Source of the DNA: Hypoxylon rubiginosum
Lineage: Eukaryota; Ascomycota; Sordariomycetes; Xylariales; Hypoxylaceae
Direction of reading: 5' to 3'
Assembly: GCA_902806565.1 (NCBI GenBank)
Contig: CADCXA010000037.1
Location: 992,001 to 1,056,000 of the forward strand
Length of the DNA stretch: 64,000 bases
Part shown: in pieces, positions 38,001 through 49,993 of the stretch
Layout: the number at the start of each line of letters is the position of its first letter
Position numbering within the stretch: the first letter of the stretch is position 1
Notes under the pieces: model-generated
Databases searched by the model: none
What the model was told of the DNA's origin: nothing
Seen by the model: the letters and a program-made list of their open reading frames with translations, nothing else
Translations under genes and position numbers: made by a program

Positions 38001-41000
38001 CAGATTGATTGGCTTTCTCTAATCTTGCCAGGGGACTGGGGTTAGGAAGACCCTGAATTACGATTACATATTCAGATTGTACGTAAGGTACCTACCACCT
38101 TACCATCTTACCTACCACCTTACCTGGGTTCCCAATCTGCCAACCTACCAGGTAGGTACATACTCAAAGTACCTAAGATATAACAGCCAAATATTTGAGA
38201 CCAGGGGACGGTCCGCGAGATTAAGCCCCGGCGGAGGTAGACTCGAAGGAAAAGTTTGCTCGCCGTACGGCAGATAGTAAAGAGACTATCGGATTTAACT
38301 ACCTAGGGATGAGGAAATAAGAGAAAATGCCCTTAACCCACCCACACATGTCCCGGCAGACCGCTATCAAATTTTTTGTTGAATGTCCTGCGGTGTCTTC
38401 TCTCTCGCCGGTCTCCGTGTGGCGCGCAGGGCGCGTTGCCGGCTGCAAGGTCCTTTCTCTCTGGACGCTGACATGCGTGGGACCTATGTGTCGATGATAG
38501 TAGTAAGTAGTAGTATAATCTTTACCATAGTCCATACTCTAGAGTATAGCAAGACGTATTATAGTGTCTTATCTTATCGCAGCCGTCATCCATAAGACGA
38601 GCTGAAACTGGGCTTGACAATACCCCGATTGGCGATTACATAGCTAGCTAGTGGGGAGGAGTCTTACATAGTACATCTTACATAGTACAAGCGGTCGGCA
38701 CCAATGAGTTATGGCGATGATCGCTTCGGCACTTGGTGTTATAGCTAGGCATGTACATGGCTAGTGTCTTGGACGTCGATAGTGCATGTCTGTGTTCTAG
38801 TAATGCGGAGAATATTGCGCGGCATGCCAGATCTCCGGGTCTCTGCATGTCTAGGTATCCAATAGCACTTGTACTTCTAAGGTTGTTGCTATGAAGGCAG
38901 GAAGGGCAACGATGGAAGAAAAAAAAAGCCTCTTTCTCGAAATGGAATAATTCCGACGTCACGCAGACGGGAGGGATTAATTGATTACTGATACCCATAG
39001 ACCCCTATACTCTCCCCTGGGGGGACCCTATACCGCTAATGAATAATACGAAGTGCCTAGGTTCCGTTGGGATTGGACAGCGACGGAGGTTGGTGCGAAG
39101 CAAGCTGAACCTGAACCGCAGAGGCCGAATAAGATAGATAGACTTCTGAAAAGAAAACGACCTGTTGTATTAAACATAGTACTATAATATGACATGGTGG
39201 TGTGGATAATGGGAATCCGTGTGTACATGTACCTTACAGCATACTTACATGTAGATAAGTATATAAGTAGATAAGTACCTAGTAGGTGCCTACATATATG
39301 TACTATGTAGATGGACGAGATGGGCGAGATGGTCGAGATGGTGAGATGGTGAAGATGGGTGAAGATGGGTCATTCTAAGCTGGATTGGGTAATATCAAGT
39401 CTGTGCGCAACGGCGGAGTAGACGGCAGACTGTGGGCTCCGAGCTATGGCAGTGTGGATATCGCGGCTATCCATTTTATTTTTTATTTTATTTCTGATCC
39501 GCTTTCAAAGCCTCAGCCCCCCCCTAGCCAACTTCTTTAAAAGCTGACATGAATTCGATAAACAACGTGGATCGCTATTCATTAATCTCAATTTACTATA
39601 TACGCCTCATCCTCGTTGCATGGATTCAAATCTCATATCGACAGCGATATTCCCTTCAGGCCTTTCGGTATATTGTATCACATGATGGAAATACCCTGCT
39701 GGTAACGGCAGAGTCGGGCGGGATACGACGTTGGTACGATGGCGATGAGAAAAGATGACCTCAATCTTCCGGAACACAAGAGGTCGTGTTCTAGAAGGAA
39801 TCTCCTACGCCTCATGAATAAATAATCAATATATACTCGCCTCCTCGTGCTTGTACTCAATGATATGTCATAATATACATATCATACATATCTATATCTG
39901 GCTGTTAAAGCTGTCAACCAAGTTCCTGGATCCCCAATATTATTGCCATTGCCATGCACCTCTCAAGGATCTACGCCTCCTGGCCGTCTCCTGCTCATTT
40001 CGAGATCCTTCCAGCTAACAGACACAGGATAAAGAGAGAAGAAAAGGCCGTCCCGCTCGTCCCGCCGCCTCCGCCATATCGGCCGGGGCTCACGGAAATA
40101 AGCAAAGGCGCAATACCAAATTCTGGGCGGAACCTGTTCGGCGACCTTTTCTGCTTGTTGTGGTTCTTACGTGTTGAAGAAATTAATAATAATACCGTAC
40201 CTTTCCATGTCTACCAGTCTCTATTGATTTGAGAACTGCCGTCAAAGTACACCCGCATATATCCACCTGGGCATCTACATTTCGTGGCCAATTTCGGCTA
40301 CGGGATGTAACCAATCCCTCGGCAGCGAGATCAGTCCGCTCCACAGCGTAATAATCATCTAGGATCTTCCCCCATACACTTGAATCTATCCATCGTCGCG
40401 GGCTTCTAGCGCAGCATGCCCCTGCCAAGGCTACGGTTTATTTCAGGAAACCCGGTCGGACATACGGCATGCCGAGATCTATCAGATATCACCTTGGGCG
40501 CCAACGAAACTGCGAACCCTGTCAGCACGCTTTTTCACGGGTCTACCCAATACCACCGTCCCTTGTATCGTATCTATCAAACCGTGAGAACCATCTGAAC
40601 CTTCAGACCTTCAGCAGACCGATTCAAGGGAGGGAAACGAAGAAGAAGGAAAAAAGACCCATGGTCAGCTTACCAAGCTCTGTTAATTGTACCGGCCTCG
40701 CTACCCCTTCCGAACAAGCGCCTATCACTTGTCATATTCCGGATGGAGTATTGTACGTAACAACACGCACTTTCATGACTGTAGGCGTGACATCCCAAGC
40801 ATGCGAGCCAGGATCTCACGATCCATCGCGTTGACATGGCCTGGTGTAGCTGGCTGGCTAGTCACGGATCTTACCACACGACGAGCCATTGCACACAGAC
40901 AGTGAGATGGCAATTGAGGACGTCCCATTCACGAAACAACAAGCATGCAGGCTAGGTAGGCCCAGCCTGCTCCCAGCCTGCTCCCAGGTCATGTGCCAGC

Positions 41001-41679
41001 CCTCGAATGTCCTTCGAGATGCTAGGGTATGATTCAGCTTCAACAGACCCTCCTTTTGCAACCCCCATTGGGCATCAAAGAATATGAGGCAAATGTCCCA
41101 AGATGTGCCGAGATACGCACCCAAAGTCCCCTTCACCAGGTTAAGCCGAGCGAGAGCGACCGCTCTAGATGGGTTTTTGTTTACATGTCGCAACGGCAAA
41201 ACTGAATCGAAACCGTGCTCAGGTATGATATCGTGGGGTCAATGCAACGTCTGCGTTGCCTAAGGCTGTCTAGATCTCGACTATTGTAACACAATCGGAT
41301 GACTACAGGCGTCGGATAAGCTGTCTAGATCGCGTGGTGGTAAGAAGTCAGAAGTCCGAGGGTTCTCGATCGAAGGACGTCCTGCTCACGTCTGGCTCGC
41401 GAAGCAAGCGACGTTGTATCTGGACCCCTAATCACTCACGACAACGCACTACCTAGACTAAAGGGGCTGAACAACCCAATAAGAAGTTGGAATACCTAGC
41501 AGAGCCGGTATCTGAACCACACATCGCAGAAGACTCGAGACACATCTCTCTATAAGGAGTAGTCAGTCACTTTCGTAATCAGCGAGACCGCCTTAGACTA
41601 TCGTGCTACGTAATACCCGCAAATCCTCCTAGCTCTACGCTGCAAAGGTCCAGTTTTCAGCCCTCCGTCGTCTATCGTC

Positions 41680-41703
41680 CTGCTGCTGCTGCTGCTGCTG
41701 CTG
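41680..41703. repeat. (CTG)8 microsatellite
   Basis: Eight perfect CTG units in non-coding DNA. Confidence 0.92.
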
Positions 41704-44067
41704 TGCAATACCTACCTAGGTAGTTATCTGGAACCACTTCTCCCCTTGCGGCGCTAGGTGCGTGCGTGCTACCCAGCCCAGCCTCCTCGAAGGCTCTCTA
41801 CTGTTCTTCCCCTTCTCGGCGGTTTTCAGAGTCGACCCTTACGCCGGTTGAAAGATTCAACCCTCGATGATGATGACATACATGCATGACCTACCCTAGC
41901 ACATGTACCTAACTACAAACTACAAACATACCTTTAGACTTACAGTAAATGTGCCTGGGGTCCTGAAAAAAAGGTTCGCATCGACGGAAGCATACTCAGA
42001 GTTCCCCGGTGTCACCTGCAGACGATGTTTCTTCCGCCAGCGCCACAAGGGGGTGGGGGAGGGGCGAGTTCTGCCAGTTTGTCTCCTTCGCTTCCTCGTC
42101 CGTTCTGGTGGACGGTCCCTGGTCTATGGTCTATGGTCTATGGCCTATGGTCCTTGATCCTCGTCATCGTTCATCATGCTCGTCGGATGCGGGGCCAGTA
42201 CCGCATCTGGAGGACGAGTGTTCTTCAAGGGGCCTTCTACATGACATAAGATGCAGTTACAGCACAAATTACAGTACGATATGCACGTCTAGCCAGGAGG
42301 GGAGTCGTGGGCTTTAGCCACAACCACCGTTGTCTTGCTCGGCGTCCTCAACCTCCTCCTCGACCTCCGTTAGTCTCGGCCACCTCGTTTCGAGGGGTCT
42401 CTCTACCTGACGCGTACCTACCTGTCTAGTTCAGGATGGCTTATGTGGAGTAACGCGATCTTGCAGTGCAGGATCTTGACAGATGACGAAGTTCCTTGTG
42501 AGTTCCTCGGATCGCTCACTTGTCATATTCCCTCCTCCCTTTACGTACTCGGTCCTCTTCTCGATTTTACTCTTCGTATTCCTCGGTCTTGGTTGTTTTG
42601 CCCTTTACCTGCTATGAATGGAGCGGATAAATATTCCCCTTCCAAGCGCGGCTGGCACGCCAATGCAGTGTCACCCGACTTGGGGCCGGGTCAAGGCCGG
42701 GTGGGTTTACATAGTCCATAGTCGTAAAAGGAAAAAGACGCTCCTATTGAAACTATACCTTAACCAGTCTCCTAATCCGCCATCTCTCTTGATTATTAAG
42801 TCCGAGTGCCGTAGCACCCTTGCGCAATAAACAGGCAAATATTGAACTTCATAGATGTGAGAGGACGGCAACGACATGGTGGCAAGGCTATCTACTGCAT
42901 TGCGTCTCTTGACGTTGCACAACAGGGAGAGACCACCCACACGTTATCTCTATCTCTATCCCAGTTACTATCTTCCCGTACTGGAAGTCGGTCATATCTC
43001 GTGAGTCTACGTACGTTTTGGAGTGAATCATTAGTGTGCCAGCCCTACTTCTTCGAACGAATGCCTAAACCGATCCGTCCAAGCCACCCTTTCATTAATG
43101 GACCAAACATAGAAGTGCTCTTAACATTCTCATGGTTCAAGTGGCAACCCTACTTGGCGAATGAGAGCGTCGTTCTCCAGTACAGCACTGCGCAACTTCA
43201 TCCACAGGACAATCTATCGAGACGGCTGGAAGTGGGAAGTAATTTAAAACTTAATAGCCAACAAGCCAGCTCGAGAGGAAATCGTAGGCCGCCCCTTTCA
43301 ATGATGGCGCAAACCGAAACGAGACGAGAGTTGTCCACGGAAAAACAGAAACAAATAGGATCACGTCGTAGACGCAGTTGAAGCTATGTATGGCAAGGGC
43401 ACGAATAGTTAGTATGTACCTACACCAATTCGATACCTGTGGGAAGAGGCGAGAACATGCTGGAACTCTGTCCCGTTCCCGACCACGCACGTCAACTATA
43501 CCACCTCAAAAGGACCGGCCAGCTCTCGGCATCGTCGACCGGAGTGGAGTCGCCTGTATGATATCGGAAAGCAATTGTAACGACCGTAGACAACGTAGTG
43601 TTTAAGGGGGGTCTATATAGTATCCTCGAGATATAGAGGATGGAATTTCGGGTTGCAGAGAGCTACGCCGCTCATTGCTTGTGCAACCACCTAACGATTC
43701 CGCTTACCATAACGCACTGAACATTCGGGATCAATTTTCATGGCATGGAAACATATTTGAATTAACAAGGGGGCAACACTATAGGTTTCTACATGGTTTC
43801 ACTGGCCATCTGAGGGGATTGTCGTTACTTGACTCTTATCCAAGGAGGCAATTCTCATTACCAACCTCCGGAAATGGTGGGTGATTCACCGGTAACGGAC
43901 CTCTTCTAGGATCGACGACGACGGGAGCACAGCTTGGAAAGCAAAAGCCACGGTTTCTGAAACCGGTCAAGTGCAAGTCGCGTCACCTCCCTGTTGTCGC
44001 CTACTACTCTTAGAGCGAACACTTCCGGAGTCTCGGAGTCCTCTGAGTATATTGAATAGAGCCCTCA

Positions 44068-44096
<29 letters not shown>
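44068..44096. repeat. (CA)n microsatellite
   Basis: About fourteen CA units in intergenic DNA. Confidence 0.92.
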
Positions 44097-44099
<3 letters not shown>

Positions 44100-46301
44100 C
44101 CGCTCCCACTCTCGACGGGGAGGACACCCCCCGGGGGAGCCTAGACCTACCTTAACTCGAATCGTAAAGCGGCCAGGGTAGGTAAGATGAGATAAGGCAC
44201 GAATTATAATTAGAGCGGGCGGATCGCTCCGTAGGTTCGAGATCCCTCCGAGTTCTGCCAAGCTTGCATCGCTTTTTGAACAGTCAGCTGTTTTCGCCGG
44301 TTTGAATAGTGACATCGCGCGAAAGGCCCTAGCCCTCGTAGCCCTCCTCGACCGCCTCCTGTACAGGTACATGAACCCCCGGGCAAGGGTTCAAACTTAC
44401 AGCGGCCTACATAAAGGACGGCGACCCGAAGCGGTGAGGGCTACCTGATTGCTGATGTAGTATGAGGTCACTGCTCGTGGGATAGAATTCGGATGCCCTC
44501 ATCTTCTAAGCTTCTACCTACCTGCCTATCTTCCTCTTTCCCTCGTGGGGGTCGACATATTCTGCGTACCTACTCTCGAGGAGGCCAAGGGACGTCCATT
44601 TCCAAGTTAATCGTATTCAAAGATCATGCCTCCTTTCATCGATTAACGTCAAGATTTCCGAACTATGTCCTAACCTCCCGACCGGTCTCGAAGTGGTTTG
44701 GTCATCTGCGATAGGGATGTGTGCATCGAGATTCCCTCTACGTACCCAGGTTCATATGAGGTAGATAGACTATACGGTCCCCCCCTTTACCACTCTAGGT
44801 TGAATGCTCGTGAAGCAAGGCGCAATTGCTCCTTTACTATGGTTGCTATATGATAGAGACCTGCCAGTAACCCTACATAGGTAGCTTCGCCATCCACTAT
44901 GGGTGATGAGATTAATTATGTGCTTCAACCACTTGCATTGTGACCATGGTAACTATATAGATTGTATGTGCGAATGGAATAAAGTAACATGAACGAAGGA
45001 GTAAACTGGCATGTGGGATCTTTTGATATCCATCACTATCCTGGCCCCTTCATTCTATAAGCTGTCCTCCCATTGTGGCTAGTCTTCTAGTTGTTTTAGA
45101 TAATTGTTTTAGATTTCTTCAGACAAACAACCGAAGACTCGAGGTTAGCTATAAGGCAGATGATATACGATGTATCAAGTCTCAAGTGTATATCAGTCGA
45201 GTAACTATAATATCCTAAAAGTTCGATATGCCCTTTTACTATCCTACCCGTAGATACCTACCTAGCTACCTCATAAGTAGCACACATTCTATGCTGTCGT
45301 GTCCTCCCATTCGGAACTCACGATGATGACACCATGAGTTCCAAATGGTCAACAAGGTATTTTGAACATCCAATGGTTCGTCCGCTATTGGCGTCAGTCC
45401 AAGATTCAACTGATTCAAGTGTAACACTACCTCTTATAGCAGATAGAGATAGGTAGAGGCAACCCATAACCCCTCTTAAGCAAGTTATTACGTAGGATCA
45501 GAGTCACTCGAAACGCACTCGTCCTTTCAGATGACAGCTAACCGCCCTCCCCGACCCTCTAGGCGAGGAACGCCGTTCTCTAGACTACTTATTTTTACAC
45601 CAACACTATAATTAATAAAGGGCCAAGACAAACATATGTACCTACCTATTAGCTGGGTATTGACAGAGTAGTTCTAGCTAGGTACTTATGTAGGACTACT
45701 AGATTGTGGGAGCACGGGTGGAGGACATTAGACTAGATCTGATCACACGCAATACAACACAGAATAATTTTTGAACTGGTGTACATTTATTTATCAATAA
45801 CTACCTCCTGCCGCTGGTTCCTAGTGAGCTAATGACTGCAAATTGCGAGGCACTGGTAGGATATGCCGTCACATGCTATTCTTGTTGAAGTTGGGCATGG
45901 TCCTTGCCGAAGCCGCCCGTCCGCGTCAAGGTTTAGCTCAACCCACTGAACTCATCAACTACTGGAGTGGGTTTGGGTATCTTCTAACTGACTCGCCGTA
46001 CTACTGCGACTTTCCTTGATTGCTCTCCATTACCACGGTAGCTTTCGACAAAGGGAGGTATGGCCGTGCCTCTTAAAAGGTATAAAAAGAGTATGGCGTG
46101 ATGCTGCTGGAGAGGTGCAACTCTGCAGCGCCTATCTGATGTAGGCTGGGCTCTCGTAGTTCCTTATGCGACGGCGCGTGTCTATTCTAATAGAATTCCG
46201 GTGCCGGGACTGTGCGTAACACATAGCTACCCAAAGTGTTATTAAGGTAAGCCTTACAAGTCCTCCCCGAGTAGCTCTGGGAGAGGGCAATCGTTCAAGC
46301 T

Positions 46302-47408
46302 TCAACGGCCATACCCAGGAGTGAAGCCAGGTGGTGGCGGCGGCGGTACGTTGCCAGGCGGGGGTCCAAATCCAGGGGGAGGCATTCGGAAACTACCAGG
46401 GTGGAAGTCCGCAGGGCTACCGTAACCTGCTTGCGAGGGCGGTGGACGAGCTGGCAGACCGGATGGCGCTGGAGGTAGAACAACATTAGGTCTCCCGGCA
46501 CCGGGAGGCGGCTGGGCGCCATTGACGCCGAACTGGGGAGGAGGCCCTCGATGGGCCACAGGAGGCGGGGCAAACCCAACCGGCGGTCTTGGAGGAGGAA
46601 TGCCGGCCGCCATGGAAGGATCGAAGCCTCCGGTAGCCATGGCCGGAGGTGGGACGGCCGCCGCTGGAGGTTGGGGAGCCGGGGTGGATGTCTGAAGGAG
46701 ACCTGGTGGCATGGGCTGGCTTTCGATCGTGACATTGTGCTTCTTTGCCTGGGCGGCAAGCATCCGTTCGGCTTCGTCTCCGTGGCGCTCTCCTTTGCCG
46801 TCCTTCTTGTAAGCGTACTGCACGCTGATATCTTTATTCATGAGAAACTGGCCGTTCATGTTGTTGATGGCATCGTCGCTAGCCTCGAAGCTGCTATAGC
46901 TGACAAAACCGTATCCCTTGCTCAGTCCGTTATCGTCTCGGGCGACCTTGGGTGGGGCGATGAGGGTTCCGAATCTGCTGAATGTGTCGTAGAGAACCTT
47001 CTCGTCCACCATGGGATCGAGGTTTCCGATGAAAAGTTCGGCGCCGATCTCGAGGGGCTTTTGCTTGTCCGCAGAGGCCTTGTTCACGCGTAGGGCCTTG
47101 CCGTACAGTCGGATGCCGTTCATGATCTTGGCGGCATAGTCGGCGTCGACCTCGCCATTGAATTCGACGAAGCCAAAACCTTGGTGGGACTGGGTGACGC
47201 GGTCCTTGGGTAGGTGGACATTCACTACAGGACCGGCTTGGACCATCAGCTCCCAGATCAGAGCATCGGTAGCGCGTTCGTCGATATTACCCACATAGAC
47301 AGTGGCTTCTTTGTCTTGCTCCCTGGGTTTGTATAGTAAGTATCTTGTCGTATGAATGGAATGCTTTGGGTGTATGCGACAGACTCACCAGTGTTTTGCC
47401 CCCGACAT
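46302..47408 (-). CDS. hsh49: Splicing factor 3b subunit 4 (Hsh49/SF3B4)
   Basis: This is the two-RRM subunit of SF3b in the U2 snRNP, which contacts pre-mRNA near the branch site and binds SF3b subunit 2 (Cus1). The CDS is complement(join(46302..47322,47389..47408)), 346 residues. The first coding exon is only 20 nt (MSGAKHW split at Trp) and the intron 66 nt (GTGAGT..CCCAG). RRM1 has RNP2 VYVGNI (15-20) and RNP1 QGFGFVEF (54-61). RRM2 has RNP2 LFIGNL (103-108) and RNP1 KGYGFVSY (142-149). From about residue 205 the protein is Pro/Gly/Ala-rich with poly-Pro runs, as in SF3B4 of animals and other filamentous fungi but unlike the short yeast protein. The gene is divergent from TOM7. Confidence 0.96.
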
Positions 47409-48017
47409 CTTCGGTTTGGTGGATGGGTCGTGAACCCAAGTTCTTTACTTCGTTTTTAGTGTTGGGGATTTTGAATCCAGGAGCTTCTCGGGGAAAAAAG
47501 CGAGAAAGAATAAGAAAGTCGAATGTCGCGCCTCGCGATTGGAACCGAGGTTTTGCAGCCTTGGACTTGGATCAAAAGCTCCCAAAGATTCTAGGATTTC
47601 CTTAGCTTGCTGAATGCTGAATGCTGAAATGGGTACTTGGGTACCTTATCCTAGCTTCCACCTGCAGGCTTTTTTTGGCTTCTTGCTCTAAGCTTACATC
47701 AGCCCGACGTTTTACCTTATTGGACCGCTGGACTTGGAGCAATTGAGCCAATCAGCTTTGAGAACATCGACGTTTCCCCATTTACTCATCCCGCATATCA
47801 GCTGGCTTATCGTTCTGAATTCTCAATTTTTGATTGAAGCTATTCTGCTCAACAATCGCAGGCCAAACGCAACAACGAAACCTCTCCACGACGAATTTTC
47901 ATCTTCCGCCTTGAAATCCACCAAGGCGACGCCCGCAGTCCATCAGAAACGGGATAGCGGTAGCTTGGTTTAATAAACGTAACCTGTTCCCCTTTTCGAC
48001 AAAGCAAGTCGCCCACC
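47409..48017. promoter_or_regulatory. Divergent HSH49/TOM7 promoter with two CCAAT boxes
   Basis: These 609 nt separate the HSH49 and TOM7 start codons. ATTGG at 47719-47723 and CCAAT at 47748-47752 (within GAGCCAATCAG) lie 25 nt apart in opposite orientation, typical of binding by the HAP/CBC complex, which controls many respiratory and mitochondrial genes. The motif calls come from the sequence; function is inferred. Confidence 0.55.
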
Positions 48018-48381
48018 ATGTTCGCCCTCTCGGAGGAGTCCAAGGAGCGCATCGGAAAGATCATCGAGATCGGGAGAGTTGCAATGCACTAGTACGAACC
48101 GCTCGCCCTTTCGAGAGAAATATTCTGGATAGCTCGAGATGCTAACATCCTGTAGTGGCTATCTGCCTCTAATACTCTACCTCGGTATGCCCCCGATTAA
48201 CTTCCAGCCCACGACGCACGTCTCTCTTAGTCGGTACACCATCTAACTTCATATCGTGATAGGCTACACTCGTAGCGACCCGAGACCGTCCATTATCCGG
48301 TGCGCACCCTCCCATCCTCGCCACAGGCCTCTAGCAATAACCACTAACGTGATGAGTAGTCTACTATCTCCCCTCTCTTAG
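48018..48381 (+). CDS. tom7: Mitochondrial import receptor subunit TOM7
   Basis: TOM7 is a small outer-membrane component of the TOM translocase that modulates assembly of the complex. It encodes 53 residues in four tiny exons: 48018..48091 (74 nt), 48156..48184 (29 nt), 48263..48299 (37 nt) and 48360..48381 (22 nt). All three introns (64, 78, 60 nt) have GT..AG ends; the joins keep frame through Tyr, Gly and Arg codons. The product begins MFALSEESKERIGKIIEIGR. It continues with the Tom7 membrane segment, [20 protein letters not shown], and ends IIRLLSPLS. This matches the conserved Tom7 [10 protein letters not shown] motif and the usual length. The gene is too short and split to show as a long open frame. 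The start lies in a good context (CCACCATGTT). Confidence 0.93.
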
Positions 48382-49355
48382 TTTGTTCAGGTGCGGCGGT
48401 AACTACGATGGGTGTTTCACGGCTACTACGATTGTGGCAATAGGCTTGGCTACTGGTGACTTCAGCATCATACGCCCCGAGGCGTCGGGGTTGGCGTTCA
48501 TCAATAAGGCACAATGACCATTAGGTTCGGCCGCTCGCTTGCGGCCGTGTATAAATATAATGAATGAAACTCTTACACCACTCAAATACCGCCTCGGCTG
48601 CCGTGGCCGTGGATGAGGTCATGGAGATGGATGTGTATAAGGGCTAGTCCGTGGCCCAGTATACCGGGATATAACAATCCCCTCGTTACGACTCCGGAAG
48701 GAATAGCTAGCACACCATCTTATAAGTTGTGAAAGGCAACGAGCATTACTCAAGGAACGAATCAGCTTCTAGCCCGTGAAAGGAATGACCTTTGCTTCTA
48801 AGCTATGTTATAACATCTACCACTGTTTGACGGTACTATCCAGGCATACGTCCATATAGCTGCTAGTCCGTGATGAATAGAAGGCTAGCCTCTTGAGTAC
48901 TTAGATGTGTAAAACCAATGCTGTTATATGTATTTATACTTTGCGAGGTCATTTTGGGTAGTAGCTGACGTAATGCTGTTATACAATGAGACATTGCAGC
49001 TATAGGCATGACAAGTATCCCGAGGCAGTAAGTCACGCTATGTTAGACGCCGAAGATTGACCATTGGAAGAGCTTGAAATTTGATCAAAACAAAGTAAAC
49101 CCCTGAATTACCACGCCTAACCTAGCCTAGGTAGTCATCCGGACTTTCCTGCAATGCCGCGATGCCGTATCGTAATGTACAATTACAGTGAATCAATCTT
49201 CCCCTTAACTGTATGTCGCTTCATTATAGCAGCAGCTGCTCTGCTTCCCGCAGTCTCGAGACTAGGAAATCCCATGCAGGCCCCTTGGTTGCGTGCGACC
49301 GGCCGAGTCTACTCCTTTCCCGCCCGTATGGCGGTGATGCGACCCCTCGCTGTGC
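48382..49355. other. Convergent region between TOM7 and VPS68
   Basis: It holds both 3' UTRs. A perfect GC hairpin (CGGCCGC, 6-nt loop, GCGGCCG) lies at 48528-48547, 147 nt past the TOM7 stop. Nothing else is supported. Confidence 0.5.
48528..48547. other. Perfect GC-rich inverted repeat
   Basis: A 7-bp perfect stem CGGCCGC/GCGGCCG with loop TCGCTT downstream of TOM7. As RNA it would fold stably; the role is unknown. Confidence 0.7.
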
Positions 49356-49993
49356 TCACAGCGACAAGTTATAGCTGTACTCGTCCTCCATATTCTGGCT
49401 AACCCACAGGACGACGGAGCTGAGCATGACGAGGGCGTTGGCAACGACGTTCTCGACGCCCATGCCCAGCATGGGCCACTCGACCTCGGGAACTACGAAC
49501 TTAAGTACGAAGACGGTGACGCCGCCCGCCATGCCGCCCGCCAGAGCCGCGAACCCGAGGAACAACACGACGCGCGCCTTCCACGCGACCCCGGACCCCG
49601 AGTACGAGAACGAATCCGCCGACAGCCGCGCCTTCTCGACCGAGTTGATGATCAACATCCCCAACGAGCTGAAGATGAGCGGAAGCCAGTCCACGAACGT
49701 CACGTGCACGTTCGACCCGTTGAGCGGCGACTTGGACCACACCGCTGCGTCCATCAAGATGTAGAATGCGAGGGAGAACTGCCGGGGACAAAGCTGGTCA
49801 GCACGACAAAAAGTCTAGAGATTAGGCGAGTGAGGGGGGACACGGAACGAGGCCATCTAGCATTGGAAGAAACTGTCGCAAAGGGTCGGTCAAAACGTAC
49901 CAGAGCACCCGCGGAGTAGACACCGGCACTGCGCGCCCAGGCGCTATTGAGCCAAACTGGCTTGCGGAACTTCCAGAGACGGTCTTCCTCCAT
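49356..49993 (-). CDS. vps68: Vacuolar protein sorting protein 68 (TMEM50/UPF0220 family)
   Basis: A four-helix membrane protein of the Vps68/TMEM50 family, which in yeast works with Vps55 in endosome-to-vacuole traffic. The CDS is complement(join(49356..49778,49901..49993)), 171 residues, a typical length. The 122-nt intron starts GTACGT and ends GGCAG, joining YSAGAL to FSLAFYILMDAAV within the first membrane helix. Family signatures seen are ARSAGVYSAGALF, HVTFVDW, INSVEKARLSADSFSYSGSG and the C-terminal LSSVVLWVSQNMEDEYSYNL. Start is the ATG at 49993 (MEEDRLWKFRKPVWL), giving the standard short cytosolic head. Converges with TOM7. Confidence 0.93.

Larger units (their letters stand above)
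38001..46301. other. Second gene-poor region, part 2
   Basis: No gene can be supported in over 8 kb. The longest open frame, 42842..43381 on the plus strand (179 codons), has no recognisable motif and no splice partners. Simple repeats are (CTG)8 at 41680-41703, GGTCTAT units at 42121-42149 and (CA)n at 44068-44096. A tRNA-like A-box sequence lies on the minus strand at about 41580-41608, without a foldable tRNA around it. The 44.7-46.2 kb part is AT-richer and rich in TACCTA-type motifs. Confidence 0.45.

Noticed and set aside
42842..43381. 179-codon plus-strand open frame, the longest in the second gene gap
   Set aside because: No recognisable motif, low-complexity Ser/Leu run, no splice partners, and similar frames occur on the other strand; most likely chance.
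46551..47093. 180-codon plus-strand frame opposite HSH49
   Set aside because: Antisense shadow of the RRM and Pro-rich exon.
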